DNA from: Salinithrix halophila
Lineage (GTDB): Bacteria > Bacillota > Bacilli > Thermoactinomycetales > DSM-45169
DNA: 64,000 nucleotides
Direction: 5' to 3'
NCBI RefSeq assembly: GCF_042650125.1
Contig: NZ_JBHSAP010000018.1
Location: 434,001 to 498,000, forward strand
The notes beneath the pieces were generated by a model. It saw only the letters and a list, made by a program, of their open reading frames with translations. It was not told the origin of the DNA and did no database searches. Each line of letters starts with the position of its first letter. Position 1 is the stretch's first letter. A program made the position numbers and the translations under genes. Positions 40,774 through 49,691 of the stretch are shown in pieces.

Positions 40774-42474
40774 TCACAAGGCTTGTTTTGTCTTTTCCGC
40801 CAACCGTAACATCTCCATGGCGTGAGTACGAGTCGTTTGGGTGACTTCCACCCCGCCAAGCATCCGAGCCAGTTCCAATACCCGACCTTCATCGGTCAGC
40901 ATCTTCACCCGTGTCCGGGTTTTTTCCTCATTTGATTCTTTGATGATATGGAAATGAACATCAGCCATACAGGCGACTTGAGGCAAGTGGGTGACACAAA
41001 GCACTTGGCAACTGCGGGCAAGTCGTGTAATCTTTTCAGCGATCGCTTGAGCTGCTCGTCCGCTTACACCGGTATCGATTTCATCGAAGATTAGCGTTCC
41101 GACACCGTCCAGGTCGGAAAAGATCGTCTTCAAAGCCAGCATGATCCTGGACAGTTCCCCTCCCGATGCGATCTTTACCATCGGACGAGGGGGTTCGCCT
41201 GGGTTGGGGGCAATCAAAAACTCTACCCGGTCGGCTCCTGTCTCCGTATAGACCGGTTCTTTCCCGTCCCCGTGGAAAGCTACATGAACGTGGGTGCCCT
41301 TCATATTGAGATCGGTCAGTTCCCGTTCCACCCGTTTTTCCAGGGCAAGTGCCGCTTCCCGGCGTAAACGGGTGAGAAGAGCCCCCTGCTCGGCCATCTG
41401 GCCGAAAAGAGCCTCTTTTTCCTGTTCCAACTCGGCCTTCTTTTCATCCCGGTGTTCCAAACGGTTCAATTCCTCAGCAACTTGCTCTCCATGCCGGATG
41501 ATGGTCTCCACATCATCCCCATACTTCCGTTTCAACTGATCAATGGCTGCCAGACGTTCCTGCACCTCCGCCAAGCGAGCCGGATCAAACTCCAACTCGT
41601 CCTTGTACCGACCCAGTTGTCGAGACGCCTCTTCCACCTGGTAGTAAGCGGATTGAACCAGCTCCAACACTGGAGCCAAAGACTCGTCATAACCGACGAT
41701 GTCTTCTAGATCCCTCGCTGCACGGTTGATACGTTCCGCTCCCTGTTCCTCTCCGTACAAGTATTCAAAAGCACGGGACGCATTCTGGGCCAAATGTTCC
41801 GCATGGGCTAAGCGGCTCTGTTCCCGGGCAAGTTCCTCATCTTCACCAGCCGTGAGCCGGGCAGCGGCGATCTCTTCCCTCTGGAAGGTCAGCAGGTCCA
41901 TCCGTTGAGCAATCTCTTTTTCATCTGCATCGATTTGTTCGAGTTCCTTGACAACCGTTTGGTGTTCCTGAAAGATGTCTCCGTACTTTCTTCGCTCTGT
42001 CGTCAAAGCCGAGCCCCCGAAAGCATCTAGCCAGGCCAGATGCTCCTCTACCCGGAGGAGAGATTGATGTTCGTGCTGACCATGGATATCTAAGAGGTGT
42101 TGCCCCACCTGTTTTAGCATCGCCAAGGTGACCAATTGCCCGTTTAGACGGCAAGTGCTCTTCCCATTTTGTGAGACCTCCCGCCGTACAAGAAGGTACT
42201 CCTCTTCCAGACAAAGGCCCAACTCGTCCAGCGTGCGGTGGACGGGATGACCGTCTTCCACTTCAAAGAGTGCTTCCACTTCCGCCTTTTTAGACCCATG
42301 ACGGACGAAATCGGCGGAACCCCTCCCGCCGACAACGAGACTGAGCGCATCAAAAAGGATCGATTTCCCCGCTCCTGTTTCCCCGGTCAAAACATGGAAA
42401 CCCGTATCGAAAGTTAAATGAACCTGTTCGATGATGGCAAAGTCCCGTATGGACAATTCACGCAGCATCGGCAT
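40774..42474 (-). CDS. recN: DNA repair protein RecN
   Basis: SMC-like ATPase acting early in double-strand break repair. The 566 residues carry Walker A GETGAGKSILFDALS (about 31), long coiled coils (about 150-365), the ABC signature IASGGELSRIMLALK (about 428) and Walker B GTLIFDEIDTGVSG (about 456). ATG at 42474; 6 nt after the argR stop, likely co-transcribed with argR and nadK. Confidence 0.96.
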   Translation of the reverse strand: MPMLRELSIRDFAIIEQVHLTFDTGFHVLTGETGAGKSILFDALSLVVGGRGSADFVRHGSKKAEVEALFEVEDGHPVHRTLDELGLCLEEEYLLVRREVSQNGKSTCRLNGQLVTLAMLKQVGQHLLDIHGQHEHQSLLRVEEHLAWLDAFGGSALTTERRKYGDIFQEHQTVVKELEQIDADEKEIAQRMDLLTFQREEIAAARLTAGEDEELAREQSRLAHAEHLAQNASRAFEYLYGEEQGAERINRAARDLEDIVGYDESLAPVLELVQSAYYQVEEASRQLGRYKDELEFDPARLAEVQERLAAIDQLKRKYGDDVETIIRHGEQVAEELNRLEHRDEKKAELEQEKEALFGQMAEQGALLTRLRREAALALEKRVERELTDLNMKGTHVHVAFHGDGKEPVYTETGADRVEFLIAPNPGEPPRPMVKIASGGELSRIMLALKTIFSDLDGVGTLIFDEIDTGVSGRAAQAIAEKITRLARSCQVLCVTHLPQVACMADVHFHIIKESNEEKTRTRVKMLTDEGRVLELARMLGGVEVTQTTRTHAMEMLRLAEKTKQAL

Positions 42475-42480
42475 CCACTC

Positions 42481-42927
42481 CTACAACATGTCGATCAAAC
42501 GGGCCTCCACTTGGGGGGCCTTTTCTTTATCCCGGCAGATCAAGAGGATCGTGTTATCACCAGCGATGGTTCCCATCAGGTCCGGCCAATCCAGGTTATC
42601 AAGAAGCTCTCCAATGGCGTTGGCGTTTCCTGGCATTGTCTTCATCACGAGGAGATTCTCACTACGATCAATCCCGACAAAGGCCTCCGACAGCATCCGC
42701 TTCAATTTCTGATGAGGGTTGAAACGGTTATCAGCCGGGAGGGAATAAGTATATCGCCCATGATTGGTCGGTACTTTCACCAAATGAAGCTCCTTGATGT
42801 CACGGGAAACGGTTGCCTGGGTAACATTGTAACCGGCTTTTCTCAACTCGGCCACCAAGTCCTCCTGAGTCTCAATATCCCGGTTGGTGATGATCTCTCT
42901 GATTTTGATATGTCGTTGTGCTTTCAT
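42481..42927 (-). CDS. argR: Arginine repressor ArgR/AhrC
   Basis: Hexameric regulator of arginine biosynthesis and catabolism. The 148 residues have the winged HTH (KIREIITNRDIETQEDLVAELRKAGYNVTQATVSRDIKELHL, about 8-50) and the C-terminal arginine-binding domain with GDNTILLICRD. ATG overlaps the nadK stop by 4 nt. Neighbour of recN in B. subtilis too. Confidence 0.96.
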   Translation of the reverse strand: MKAQRHIKIREIITNRDIETQEDLVAELRKAGYNVTQATVSRDIKELHLVKVPTNHGRYTYSLPADNRFNPHQKLKRMLSEAFVGIDRSENLLVMKTMPGNANAIGELLDNLDWPDLMGTIAGDNTILLICRDKEKAPQVEARLIDML

Positions 42928-43808
42928 TTCCTGCCCTCCAGCCCGGGGTTTTCTTCTTGCTCACCTTGAAGTTTCTTCCGGACAACCTCGAAGAAAGACC
43001 GTTCTTTCCATTTGATTAAGGAAGTGATATGAGGGGATACACGTACCCGGATCACATCATCCACCTTTAACCGGAATCCCAATTGCCCGTCGATGGTAAG
43101 GCCGATATCTCGGTGAGTGGCACTTACCTTGATTTCCAGCACCCCATCCGTCGGCAGTACCATCGGACGGGAAGTGAGGGTATGGGGGCAGATCGGGGTG
43201 AGCAACAAACAAGGCACTCCAGGCCAAACAATCGGCCCCCCACAGGAGAGAGAGTACGCGGTGGAACCTGTCGGTGTTGATACGATGAGTCCATCGCCGG
43301 AATACGTTCCCAGATGGACACCGTCCATATAGACAATCCCTGTAATCATACGGCTAAAGGAACCTTTGGCAATCCCGATATCGTTCAGTGCAATGCTTTT
43401 CTCCAGTACCTGCCCATCCCGGTCCACCTCAGCATCCAGCATGAGCCGTTCCTCTATGTAATAGTCCCCCGCCAACACACGGTCGACAGCCGAGGACAAA
43501 CTGTTTGGTTCTGCTTCAGACAGAAACCCGAGGTGACCAAGATTAAAACCGAGGATAGGGACACTGTGTCCAGCCAGTTGCCGGGCCACTCCCAAAAGGG
43601 TTCCGTCCCCACCGAGCACAAATACGATATCCGCTTTTTCGGGGAAGTCATTTACGGGAAGGCCGAGGTCCGGTCGATCCAACTCTACCGCAATATCTGG
43701 ATCCACCCAGACTTGGGCCCCCCGTTCCTCCAGCAACAATACAAGCTCTCGTAGAACGACGCGAGCTTTCGGCTTGCCCTTGTTAACCAGAATGCCGATT
43801 GTCTTCAA
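42924..43808 (-). CDS. nadK: NAD kinase
   Basis: Phosphorylates NAD to NADP. The 294 residues include the phosphate-binding VLGGDGTLLGVARQL (about 66), catalytic GFNLGHLGFL, NDIGIAKG and the conserved VSTPTGSTAYSLSCGGPIV (about 182). I start at the TTG at 43808 behind GAGGTGGAG, giving KTIGILVNKGK at the N-terminus. In B. subtilis ppnK is elsewhere or differently arranged; many Firmicutes have tlyA-nadK-argR-recN, as here. Confidence 0.94.
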   Translation of the reverse strand: MKTIGILVNKGKPKARVVLRELVLLLEERGAQVWVDPDIAVELDRPDLGLPVNDFPEKADIVFVLGGDGTLLGVARQLAGHSVPILGFNLGHLGFLSEAEPNSLSSAVDRVLAGDYYIEERLMLDAEVDRDGQVLEKSIALNDIGIAKGSFSRMITGIVYMDGVHLGTYSGDGLIVSTPTGSTAYSLSCGGPIVWPGVPCLLLTPICPHTLTSRPMVLPTDGVLEIKVSATHRDIGLTIDGQLGFRLKVDDVIRVRVSPHITSLIKWKERSFFEVVRKKLQGEQEENPGLEGRK

Positions 43809-43838
43809 TGGCTCCACCTCGTCGGAAATCAAACGGTA

Positions 43839-44357
43839 TTATCGGATCAACAGCGCGATCAACGCCCCGAGAACCAGTGTAAACAGGTGGGAGGCCAACC
43901 GCTTCCGGGCGGGGGTGAAGCGTACCCCGGTTACATCGAAGGAAATCGTCTTATAGGTGCCATGGGCCGCGTCCATATACAAGATTCCAGCTGCCCGGAA
44001 AGCAAGCGCATGAGCTAGGAATTGATCCCGCAAGGTGGCACCGGAAAATCGGAGGGGCTTTTTCGCCTTGGCTTGTATGACCAAGTAGGTCTGCCCCCCC
44101 CGGGTAGCCACATAATCCACGTACAACCGGCTGTCATAGCTTTGGTCCCCCACATGGACCGCTACGGGCAACCGTTGTTTCGCTGCAACCACCTGGTATC
44201 CGTCGGCCTCCAAAATCGAAGGGACCTCCCCCCGAACCGGCTGAGACGAAACCGTGAGGACCGGATTGAGGTCCGCCTGCTTCCACCAACGGATGAACAA
44301 GTATACGACCAGGACAAGCAAGAGGAAAAGGACGATCACATCGCCGTCACGGAGCAT
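43839..44357 (-). CDS. Hypothetical membrane-anchored protein between tlyA and nadK
   Basis: A 172-residue protein with hydrophobic segments at both ends (residues 7-24, DVIVLFLLLVLVVYLFIRWW, and 155-172, HLFTLVLGALIALLIR) and a soluble middle with LEADGYQVVAAKQRLPV, YDSRLYVDYVATRGGQTYLVIQAKAKKP. That middle vaguely recalls restriction-endonuclease-like folds (D..., QAKxK), but I cannot assign it. Situated in the tlyA-nadK-argR-recN gene string. Confidence 0.65.
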   Translation of the reverse strand: MLRDGDVIVLFLLLVLVVYLFIRWWKQADLNPVLTVSSQPVRGEVPSILEADGYQVVAAKQRLPVAVHVGDQSYDSRLYVDYVATRGGQTYLVIQAKAKKPLRFSGATLRDQFLAHALAFRAAGILYMDAAHGTYKTISFDVTGVRFTPARKRLASHLFTLVLGALIALLIR

Positions 44358-44428
44358 CGGGGATCCCTCCTTTTCCTATTGAATTCGGATCCCCGATTAC
44401 AAAATCCTGTTACTTTGGAAAAAAGCGA

Positions 44429-45238
44429 TTAACCCTGGTTTTCATGGGCTTCCTTAACAACTTCCGCAATTACCGGCGTCCAGTCGTTTGCTTCCGCACC
44501 CCCGGGCCACCCCAGGTAGCTTAAGAACTCAATGTTTCCTCCCCCACCGGTGATGGGTGACGGGGCGATTCCGAACACCTGATACCCCATCTCTTCAGCT
44601 TGGGTGACAAAACGGAGGAGTACCTCCCGATGGACAGCCGGGTCACGTACCACTCCTTTTTTCCCAACCTGCTCTTTGCCGGCTTCAAACTGAGGCTTAA
44701 CTAAAGCGATGACTTTCGCCTCTTCCCTCAGCATTTCCCTAAGGGGAGGTAGGATGAGAGACAGCGAGATAAAGGAGACATCGATCACGGCGAAATCCGG
44801 TTTTTCACCAGGGAGGTCCTCCGATTTCATATAGCGGAAGTTGGTCCGTTCCATCACCACCACCCGCTCATCCTGCCTTAGCTTCCAGGCCAATTGGCCA
44901 TATCCCACATCCACTGCGTAAACCTTTTCCGCTCCGTTCATCAGAGCGCAATCCGTAAATCCGCCAGTGGACGCCCCGATATCCAGCACTGTTTTTCCTT
45001 TTAATTCAAGGGAAAACACCTCAATGGCCCGTTCCAGTTTCAGCCCGCCCCGGCTGACATAAGGATGTTCTTGGCCGATTACTTCCAGGCAGGCGTCCTC
45101 CGGAATCTTGGTTCCCGGTTTATCCGCCCGATCTCCGTTGACCCGAACCAAACCCGCCATGATCGCCCGTTGAGCCTTTTCACGGCTTTCGTAAAAACCG
45201 CCATTCACCAGGAGAACATCCAACCGCTCTTTAGTCAA
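44429..45238 (-). CDS. tlyA: TlyA family rRNA (cytidine-2'-O)-methyltransferase
   Basis: A 269-residue enzyme: an S4 RNA-binding domain (ERLDVLLVNGGFYESREKAQRAIMAGLVRVNGD) and an FtsJ-type SAM methyltransferase domain (TVLDIGASTGGFTDCALMNGA, about 87; YAVDVGYGQL; FAVIDVSFISL). Family members 2'-O-methylate rRNA; the old hemolysin label is historical. Start TTG at 45238 behind GAGGAAAG, 10 nt after dxs. Same order in B. subtilis (YqxC). Confidence 0.93.
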   Translation of the reverse strand: MTKERLDVLLVNGGFYESREKAQRAIMAGLVRVNGDRADKPGTKIPEDACLEVIGQEHPYVSRGGLKLERAIEVFSLELKGKTVLDIGASTGGFTDCALMNGAEKVYAVDVGYGQLAWKLRQDERVVVMERTNFRYMKSEDLPGEKPDFAVIDVSFISLSLILPPLREMLREEAKVIALVKPQFEAGKEQVGKKGVVRDPAVHREVLLRFVTQAEEMGYQVFGIAPSPITGGGGNIEFLSYLGWPGGAEANDWTPVIAEVVKEAHENQG

Positions 45239-45248
45239 CGTTCTTTCC

Positions 45249-47141
45249 TCAAGCCCGGCGGCGCTGCCGTGGAACCATGGTACGCGCGGCACCGGCGATA
45301 TTTTCAGCGGTTAGGCCCACTTCATTTTTCTGCTCATCAGGGGAGCCGTGTTCTACAAAATAATCCGGCACACCCATGGTTTTAACTTGGATTCCTGTCG
45401 CCTCTTGTTCAGCGAAATATTCTAGAACCCCACTGCCTAATCCCCCAATCACCGCTCCTTCCTCGATGGTGACAACGGGCATCTGATCTTCAATCAATTG
45501 ATCGAGCAGCTCATAATCCAGAGGTTTGGCGAAACGGGCATTGATCACCCGAGCCCGGATTCCCTCCCGGGCGAGCCGATCAGCAGCCTCCAGGGCAGGG
45601 GAGACCATCGGCCCGAAAGCGAACAGAGCAACATCCCGCCCCTCTCGGAGTACTTCTCCCTTACCGATGGGCATTTCCTTCAGTTCGGCATCCATTTCGA
45701 CGCCGATGCCGGTCCCCCGCGGGAATCGGACAGCAATCGGGCCCGCATACTTGTGACCGGTATAGAGCATTTGCTGAAATTCATTTTCGTCCTTGGGCAT
45801 CATGATCACCATGTTGGGGATACAACGCAAGTAAGGGATATCGTAAACCCCATGGTGCGTTTCGCCGTCCTCGCCAACAAATCCGGCACGGTCTACTGCG
45901 AGAAGAACATCCAGTTTCTGACGGGCGATATCATGGATCACCTGGTCATAAGCCCGTTGTAAAAAGGTGGAGTAGATCGCCAGCACCGGTTTTAAACCCT
46001 GCGTGGCCAACCCCGCAGCAAAGGTAGCAGCATGTTGCTCGGCGATACCCACATCAAAACACCGGTCGGGGAAGCGGTGGGCAAATTCATTCATCCCCGA
46101 ACCGCTCAACATCGCCGGAGTGACTCCCACCAACCGGGAGTCCTCCTGTGCTATTCGGATCAGGGTATTCCCAAATACTTTGGGGTATTTGACAGGACCG
46201 TCACCCGCTTTTTTCACCCCTTTGCTGACTTCCAGCTTGTACCCTTTGGAAACACCATGAAGTTTCTCTTTATGGGTTTCAGCCGGTAGGTAACCTTTTC
46301 CTTTTTGTGTTACCACATGAACCAGCACGGGGCCTTTGGTCCGATCCGCTTGACGGAGGCACTCTATCAGCTCGTCCAGATGATGACCGTTAACAGGGCC
46401 TAGGTAGGTAAAGCCTAGGTGTTCAAATAGTACCCCGGATACCACCAGATATTTGAGACTGTCCTTGATCCGTTCCGCCGCATGGGCGAAAGCGCCTCCC
46501 ACAGAGGGAATTCGCTTGAGAAGCACCTCTACCTCTTCTTTCATTTTGTTGTAATGGCGATGGGTGCGAAGTTTTCCTAAATAATTATGCAGGGCACCCA
46601 CGTTAGGGGAGATGGACATTTCATTATCGTTTAGGATCACCATGATGTTGCGTTGTTCATTCCCGATGTGGTTGAGAGCTTCCAACGCCATCCCGCCGGT
46701 GAGAGCACCGTCTCCGATAATCGGCACGACACGATATTTTTCCCCTTGAATATCCCGAGCAGCAGCCATACCCATCGCAGCGGACAACGATGTGCTGCTA
46801 TGACCCGTTTCCCAGCAGTCATGTTCACTCTCGTCCCGCTTCGGAAAGCCACATAGGCCTTTGTACTGACGCAAGGTGGGAAAGTCTTTTTGCCTTCCGG
46901 TTAGGATTTTGTGGACATAAGCCTGGTGCCCGACATCCCACAGGAATTTATCCTTGGGGCTGTCGAAGAGATAATGTAAAGCAAGGGTCAGTTCCACGAC
47001 ACCCAAGTTAGAGCCGAGATGACCTCCTGTCACCGACAGGCTTTCCAGCAAAAACTGCCGGATTTCCTCCGCCAGATGGGGAAGTTCCCTGGCGGGAACC
47101 TTCTTTAGTTGTTCAGGCGAGTTAATCTGTTCGAGGTGCAC
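45249..47141 (-). CDS. dxs: 1-deoxy-D-xylulose-5-phosphate synthase
   Basis: First enzyme of the MEP isoprenoid pathway, condensing pyruvate and glyceraldehyde-3-phosphate with thiamine diphosphate. The 630 residues hold the ThDP motif GDGALTGGMALEALNHIG...NDNEMSI (about 150-180), the catalytic His in GHQAYVHKIL and the transketolase pyrimidine part GIAEQHAATFAAGLA and DRAGFVGEDGETHHG. GTG at 47141 overlaps oapA by 20 nt. Together with ispA on the other side of the OLE RNA it places the RNA inside an isoprenoid gene string. Confidence 0.96.
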   Translation of the reverse strand: MHLEQINSPEQLKKVPARELPHLAEEIRQFLLESLSVTGGHLGSNLGVVELTLALHYLFDSPKDKFLWDVGHQAYVHKILTGRQKDFPTLRQYKGLCGFPKRDESEHDCWETGHSSTSLSAAMGMAAARDIQGEKYRVVPIIGDGALTGGMALEALNHIGNEQRNIMVILNDNEMSISPNVGALHNYLGKLRTHRHYNKMKEEVEVLLKRIPSVGGAFAHAAERIKDSLKYLVVSGVLFEHLGFTYLGPVNGHHLDELIECLRQADRTKGPVLVHVVTQKGKGYLPAETHKEKLHGVSKGYKLEVSKGVKKAGDGPVKYPKVFGNTLIRIAQEDSRLVGVTPAMLSGSGMNEFAHRFPDRCFDVGIAEQHAATFAAGLATQGLKPVLAIYSTFLQRAYDQVIHDIARQKLDVLLAVDRAGFVGEDGETHHGVYDIPYLRCIPNMVIMMPKDENEFQQMLYTGHKYAGPIAVRFPRGTGIGVEMDAELKEMPIGKGEVLREGRDVALFAFGPMVSPALEAADRLAREGIRARVINARFAKPLDYELLDQLIEDQMPVVTIEEGAVIGGLGSGVLEYFAEQEATGIQVKTMGVPDYFVEHGSPDEQKNEVGLTAENIAGAARTMVPRQRRRA

Positions 47142-47745
47142 GAAGAACGCCTCGCTTTCGCTTTCGTTTTTTCTTATTCTTTACATTGAAAACACGGATA
47201 TGAAATCGATTCTCTAAGATAAATAAAAGCTTGCCTAATCGAAAAATGATTTCATTCGCAAATCGAATGGAAAAGGTTTTGCCCAGAGCTTTGCTACCCA
47301 CGGTGAGGGCGGAGATCAGCCCGATCGTCAAGGTTTCTAACAACCATCGTCCCTCATGAAAGTCCAGAGAGACAACCAAAGCAACCACCACTGCAAAACC
47401 AGCCGCTCCGCTGACAATGCCGCTGATATCCCCTACCACATCGTTACAGAAACTGGAAAATTGATCCGCCTTCCGGATAATTACGATTGAGTGCCGCGCC
47501 CCGGGGATCTTTCGGGAAGCCATTGAATGGAAAGGGCACTCCCGGGCGGCAGCTGCAGCAATCCCCATCATATCAAAAACGACGCCGACCAGGATGATGA
47601 TCAAGACCACCACCATGCCTCCCCACAAGGGAAGCCCCCGTAACAATGTGGCAGAGGCTGCATGGAGCAAGATAGAGAGGAGAGCGGTGATCAGGGTGAC
47701 TAGAATGGCCCAGCGAAGGGATTGTCGCAAAATCTCATGCATCAT
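47122..47745 (-). CDS. oapA: OapA, OLE RNA-associated membrane protein
   Basis: A 207-residue membrane protein, in B. halodurans shown to bind OLE RNA and bring it to the membrane. Four hydrophobic segments are visible (about 11-31, 40-66, 108-124, 131-150), with the segment GIAAAAARECPFHSMASRKIPGARHS and SFCNDVVGDISGIVSGAAG between, resembling the DUF21/CNNM part of magnesium transporters. The tail is extremely basic (KNKKKRKRKRG), well suited to RNA contact. It lies directly downstream of the OLE RNA and overlaps dxs by 20 nt, the arrangement known for this system. Confidence 0.9.
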   Translation of the reverse strand: MMHEILRQSLRWAILVTLITALLSILLHAASATLLRGLPLWGGMVVVLIIILVGVVFDMMGIAAAAARECPFHSMASRKIPGARHSIVIIRKADQFSSFCNDVVGDISGIVSGAAGFAVVVALVVSLDFHEGRWLLETLTIGLISALTVGSKALGKTFSIRFANEIIFRLGKLLFILENRFHIRVFNVKNKKKRKRKRGVLRAPRTD

Positions 47746-47779
47746 CCATCAATGACTCCCCCAAAAATTCCCGTTAGAC

Positions 47780-48488
47780 ACAGAATGCCGGCCGCTTGTG
47801 GCGGGCCGGCATTCGTTCCGGGTGGACCGGCACGGTGGGGCCGGCCCGCCAACGGCCGATCGGACGTGTATCTGAAAGAATAACCCTGTGCAGCCAAAGA
47901 GAAGATGAGTGGCAACGGGCAAGGTAAATCTTACGGCTTCAGGTCCAGTAGGATTTCCCAAAAGGGTATCCGCACTGTTGCCAATGCGGTGGTTTCCCTT
48001 TACAACCCTTTTCGGCGGCGTCACCGTCCACCGGACTGGATTGCCACTTAGTCCGCACCTCAATCCCCTACCCGCCTTGCCTTCACGGCAAACAGTCTAG
48101 GGGTTTTCCCCGGCAGCCCCGGTTTCTCCCCCTAGCCTCTTTTGCAATGCCGCTTTCAACAGGATCATCCAGAGGATACCTGTCTCCCCGCAACACCACT
48201 CAAGGCAGGCTACGCTGCATTCCAACCTCCAACGGCCTTCCATGCAGGTTCATACCCCAAGCCATCGCCAGGGTTTGGTATACCCGGCTACGCACTTGGG
48301 CCTCCGCGGAGGATGGGTCCTCGCCCACATGCCCTTGTGGATCGCCCTTCCTCCTTAACCCCCAGCATCAACCCCCAACTGGGCGTCGGAAGCAAACACC
48401 AGGAACTTCATCGATGTGCCCTTTAGCGGATTTTTAGCCCCGCCTTCGGAGGAGGAGGACCGACTAGAATACTGCGCCACTCAATATT
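47780..48488 (-). ncRNA. OLE RNA (ornate, large, extremophilic RNA)
   Basis: A 0.7-kb region without plausible ORF between ispA and oapA, the fixed position of OLE RNA. The minus strand is rich in conserved-looking structured segments, for example CCTCCGCGGAGG, GGAATGCAGCGTAGCC, TAGGGGGAGAAACCGGGG and ACTAAGTGGCAATCCAGTCC, and ends in a strong hairpin (47783-47814). Expected length of OLE is about 610 nt, matching 48488 to about 47870. OLE forms a membrane ribonucleoprotein with OapA and helps growth under stress (ethanol, cold, magnesium). Assignment is from context and sequence pattern, not from a covariance search. Confidence 0.88.
47783..47814 (-). terminator. GC-rich hairpin at the 3' end of the OLE region
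   Basis: GAATGCCGGCC / GGCCGGCATTC, 11-bp stem, no U-tract directly behind. It may be a transcript-end or processing hairpin rather than a complete terminator, allowing readthrough into oapA. Confidence 0.5.
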
Positions 48489-48494
48489 GGGGTC

Positions 48495-48524
48495 ATTATA
48501 TCACAATGTTCTTCTACCGGACAA
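48495..48524 (-). promoter_or_regulatory. Sigma-A-type promoter of OLE RNA
   Basis: Minus strand TTGTCC, 18-nt spacer, TATAAT; start expected near 48488. It lies in the 54 nt between the ispA stop and the RNA. Confidence 0.65.
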
Positions 48525-48541
48525 TTGCGGGGACTTTCCCG

Positions 48542-49438
48542 TTAGCTTTCTCTGCTTACCAGATAATCAGCAATAGCGAGGAGCCGTGCCCCCCGGATTC
48601 CCGGTTCCGACCGAACCAGTTCCTTTGCCTCCTCCACCAGGTTTCGCACCCAATCCCGAGAGGCCGCCAATCCCAAAAGGGCCGGATAGGTGGCTTTGTT
48701 CTTCTCTTCATCGCTTCCCACCGGTTTACCGAGTTTTTCCCGATCCCCTACTACATCGAGTACATCGTCTTGAATCTGGAAAGCAAGCCCTAGTCGTTCT
48801 GCATATCCTGTGAGAGTGATTAATTGATTCTCCGTCGCATTTGCTACCAAAGCACCCATACGGACAGAAAACGTAATCAGATCTCCCGTTTTGGAGCGAT
48901 GGATATCCTGCAAGTGCTCCAGTTCCAGCTTCCCGTTTTCCCCCTGGATATCCTTCACCTGCCCGCCAACCATCCCTTCCGCTCCCGCTCGAACAGCTCC
49001 TTCCCGGATCAGGTTCAGAGCGGTTTCCCCAGGAAGACCGGCATCTAAAGCACCCTCAGCCATCACACCAAAAGCCTTGGTCAGGAGTGCATCCCCCGCC
49101 AGGATGGCCATTGCCTCCCCGTACACTTTATGGTTGGTCAGCCGACCGCGGCGGTAATCGTCGTTGTCCATCGACGGCAGATCATCGTGGATCAACGAAT
49201 ATGTATGGATCATTTCCACTGCACAGGCAAAGGGAAGGGCTTTGGCCTCCTCTCCACCCAAGGCTTCCGCAGTCGCCAGCACCAGGGTTGGGCGCAATCG
49301 TTTCCCGCCTGCCATCAGGGAATAAGTCATCGCTTCCTTCAATGATTTCGGCACACCCGGTGCCTCTTTCACGTATTCGCCCAGCTTCTCCTCTACCTGC
49401 TCCGCTTTCTCTCTCATATATTGTTGGATCTCATCCAC
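48542..49438 (-). CDS. ispA: Farnesyl diphosphate synthase / short-chain polyprenyl synthase
   Basis: Condenses dimethylallyl and isopentenyl diphosphates to farnesyl diphosphate. About 298 residues, with GGKRLRPTLVLA (about 40), the first aspartate-rich motif HDDLPSMDNDD (about 80) and the second DDVLDVVGD (about 225). I start at the GTG at 49438, just before the xseB stop; an ATG at 49450 is possible but abuts the GGAGGAGG site. Upstream of the OLE RNA. Confidence 0.94.
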   Translation of the reverse strand: MDEIQQYMREKAEQVEEKLGEYVKEAPGVPKSLKEAMTYSLMAGGKRLRPTLVLATAEALGGEEAKALPFACAVEMIHTYSLIHDDLPSMDNDDYRRGRLTNHKVYGEAMAILAGDALLTKAFGVMAEGALDAGLPGETALNLIREGAVRAGAEGMVGGQVKDIQGENGKLELEHLQDIHRSKTGDLITFSVRMGALVANATENQLITLTGYAERLGLAFQIQDDVLDVVGDREKLGKPVGSDEEKNKATYPALLGLAASRDWVRNLVEEAKELVRSEPGIRGARLLAIADYLVSRES

Positions 49439-49439
49439 C

Positions 49440-49691
49440 TTATTCCCCATCCTCCTCCGGTGCAAAAGGTTTTTTTACCCATTCGCCGTTTTCTTGAACC
49501 AGCTTCTCTACCTGGCTCTCCAATCGCTCCAGTTTTTGGCCGCATAGCCGGGACAACCGCATTCCCCGTTCAAAGAGACGAATAGATTCTTCTAGTGGGA
49601 TGTCCCCGTTTTCCAGCTGGTCCACCACCTCTTCCAGCTTCTCCATCGCCTCTTCGAAGGGCAGGTCTTCCAATTTATCCGATTCCATCAT
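49440..49691 (-). CDS. xseB: Exodeoxyribonuclease VII small subunit
   Basis: 83-residue small subunit: LPFEEAMEKLEEVVDQLENGDIPLEESIRLFERGMRL is the family signature. It overlaps xseA by 17 nt and abuts ispA. Works with XseA to degrade single-stranded DNA. Confidence 0.95.
   Translation of the reverse strand: MMESDKLEDLPFEEAMEKLEEVVDQLENGDIPLEESIRLFERGMRLSRLCGQKLERLESQVEKLVQENGEWVKKPFAPEEDGE

Noticed and set aside
44429..45238. Hemolysin toxin
   Set aside because: The S4 plus FtsJ methyltransferase domains show an rRNA 2'-O-methyltransferase.
48142..48437. Two overlapping plus-strand frames within the 47.8-48.5 kb region
   Set aside because: Pro/Arg-rich translations without ribosome sites, antisense to the structured OLE RNA; they reflect RNA sequence composition.
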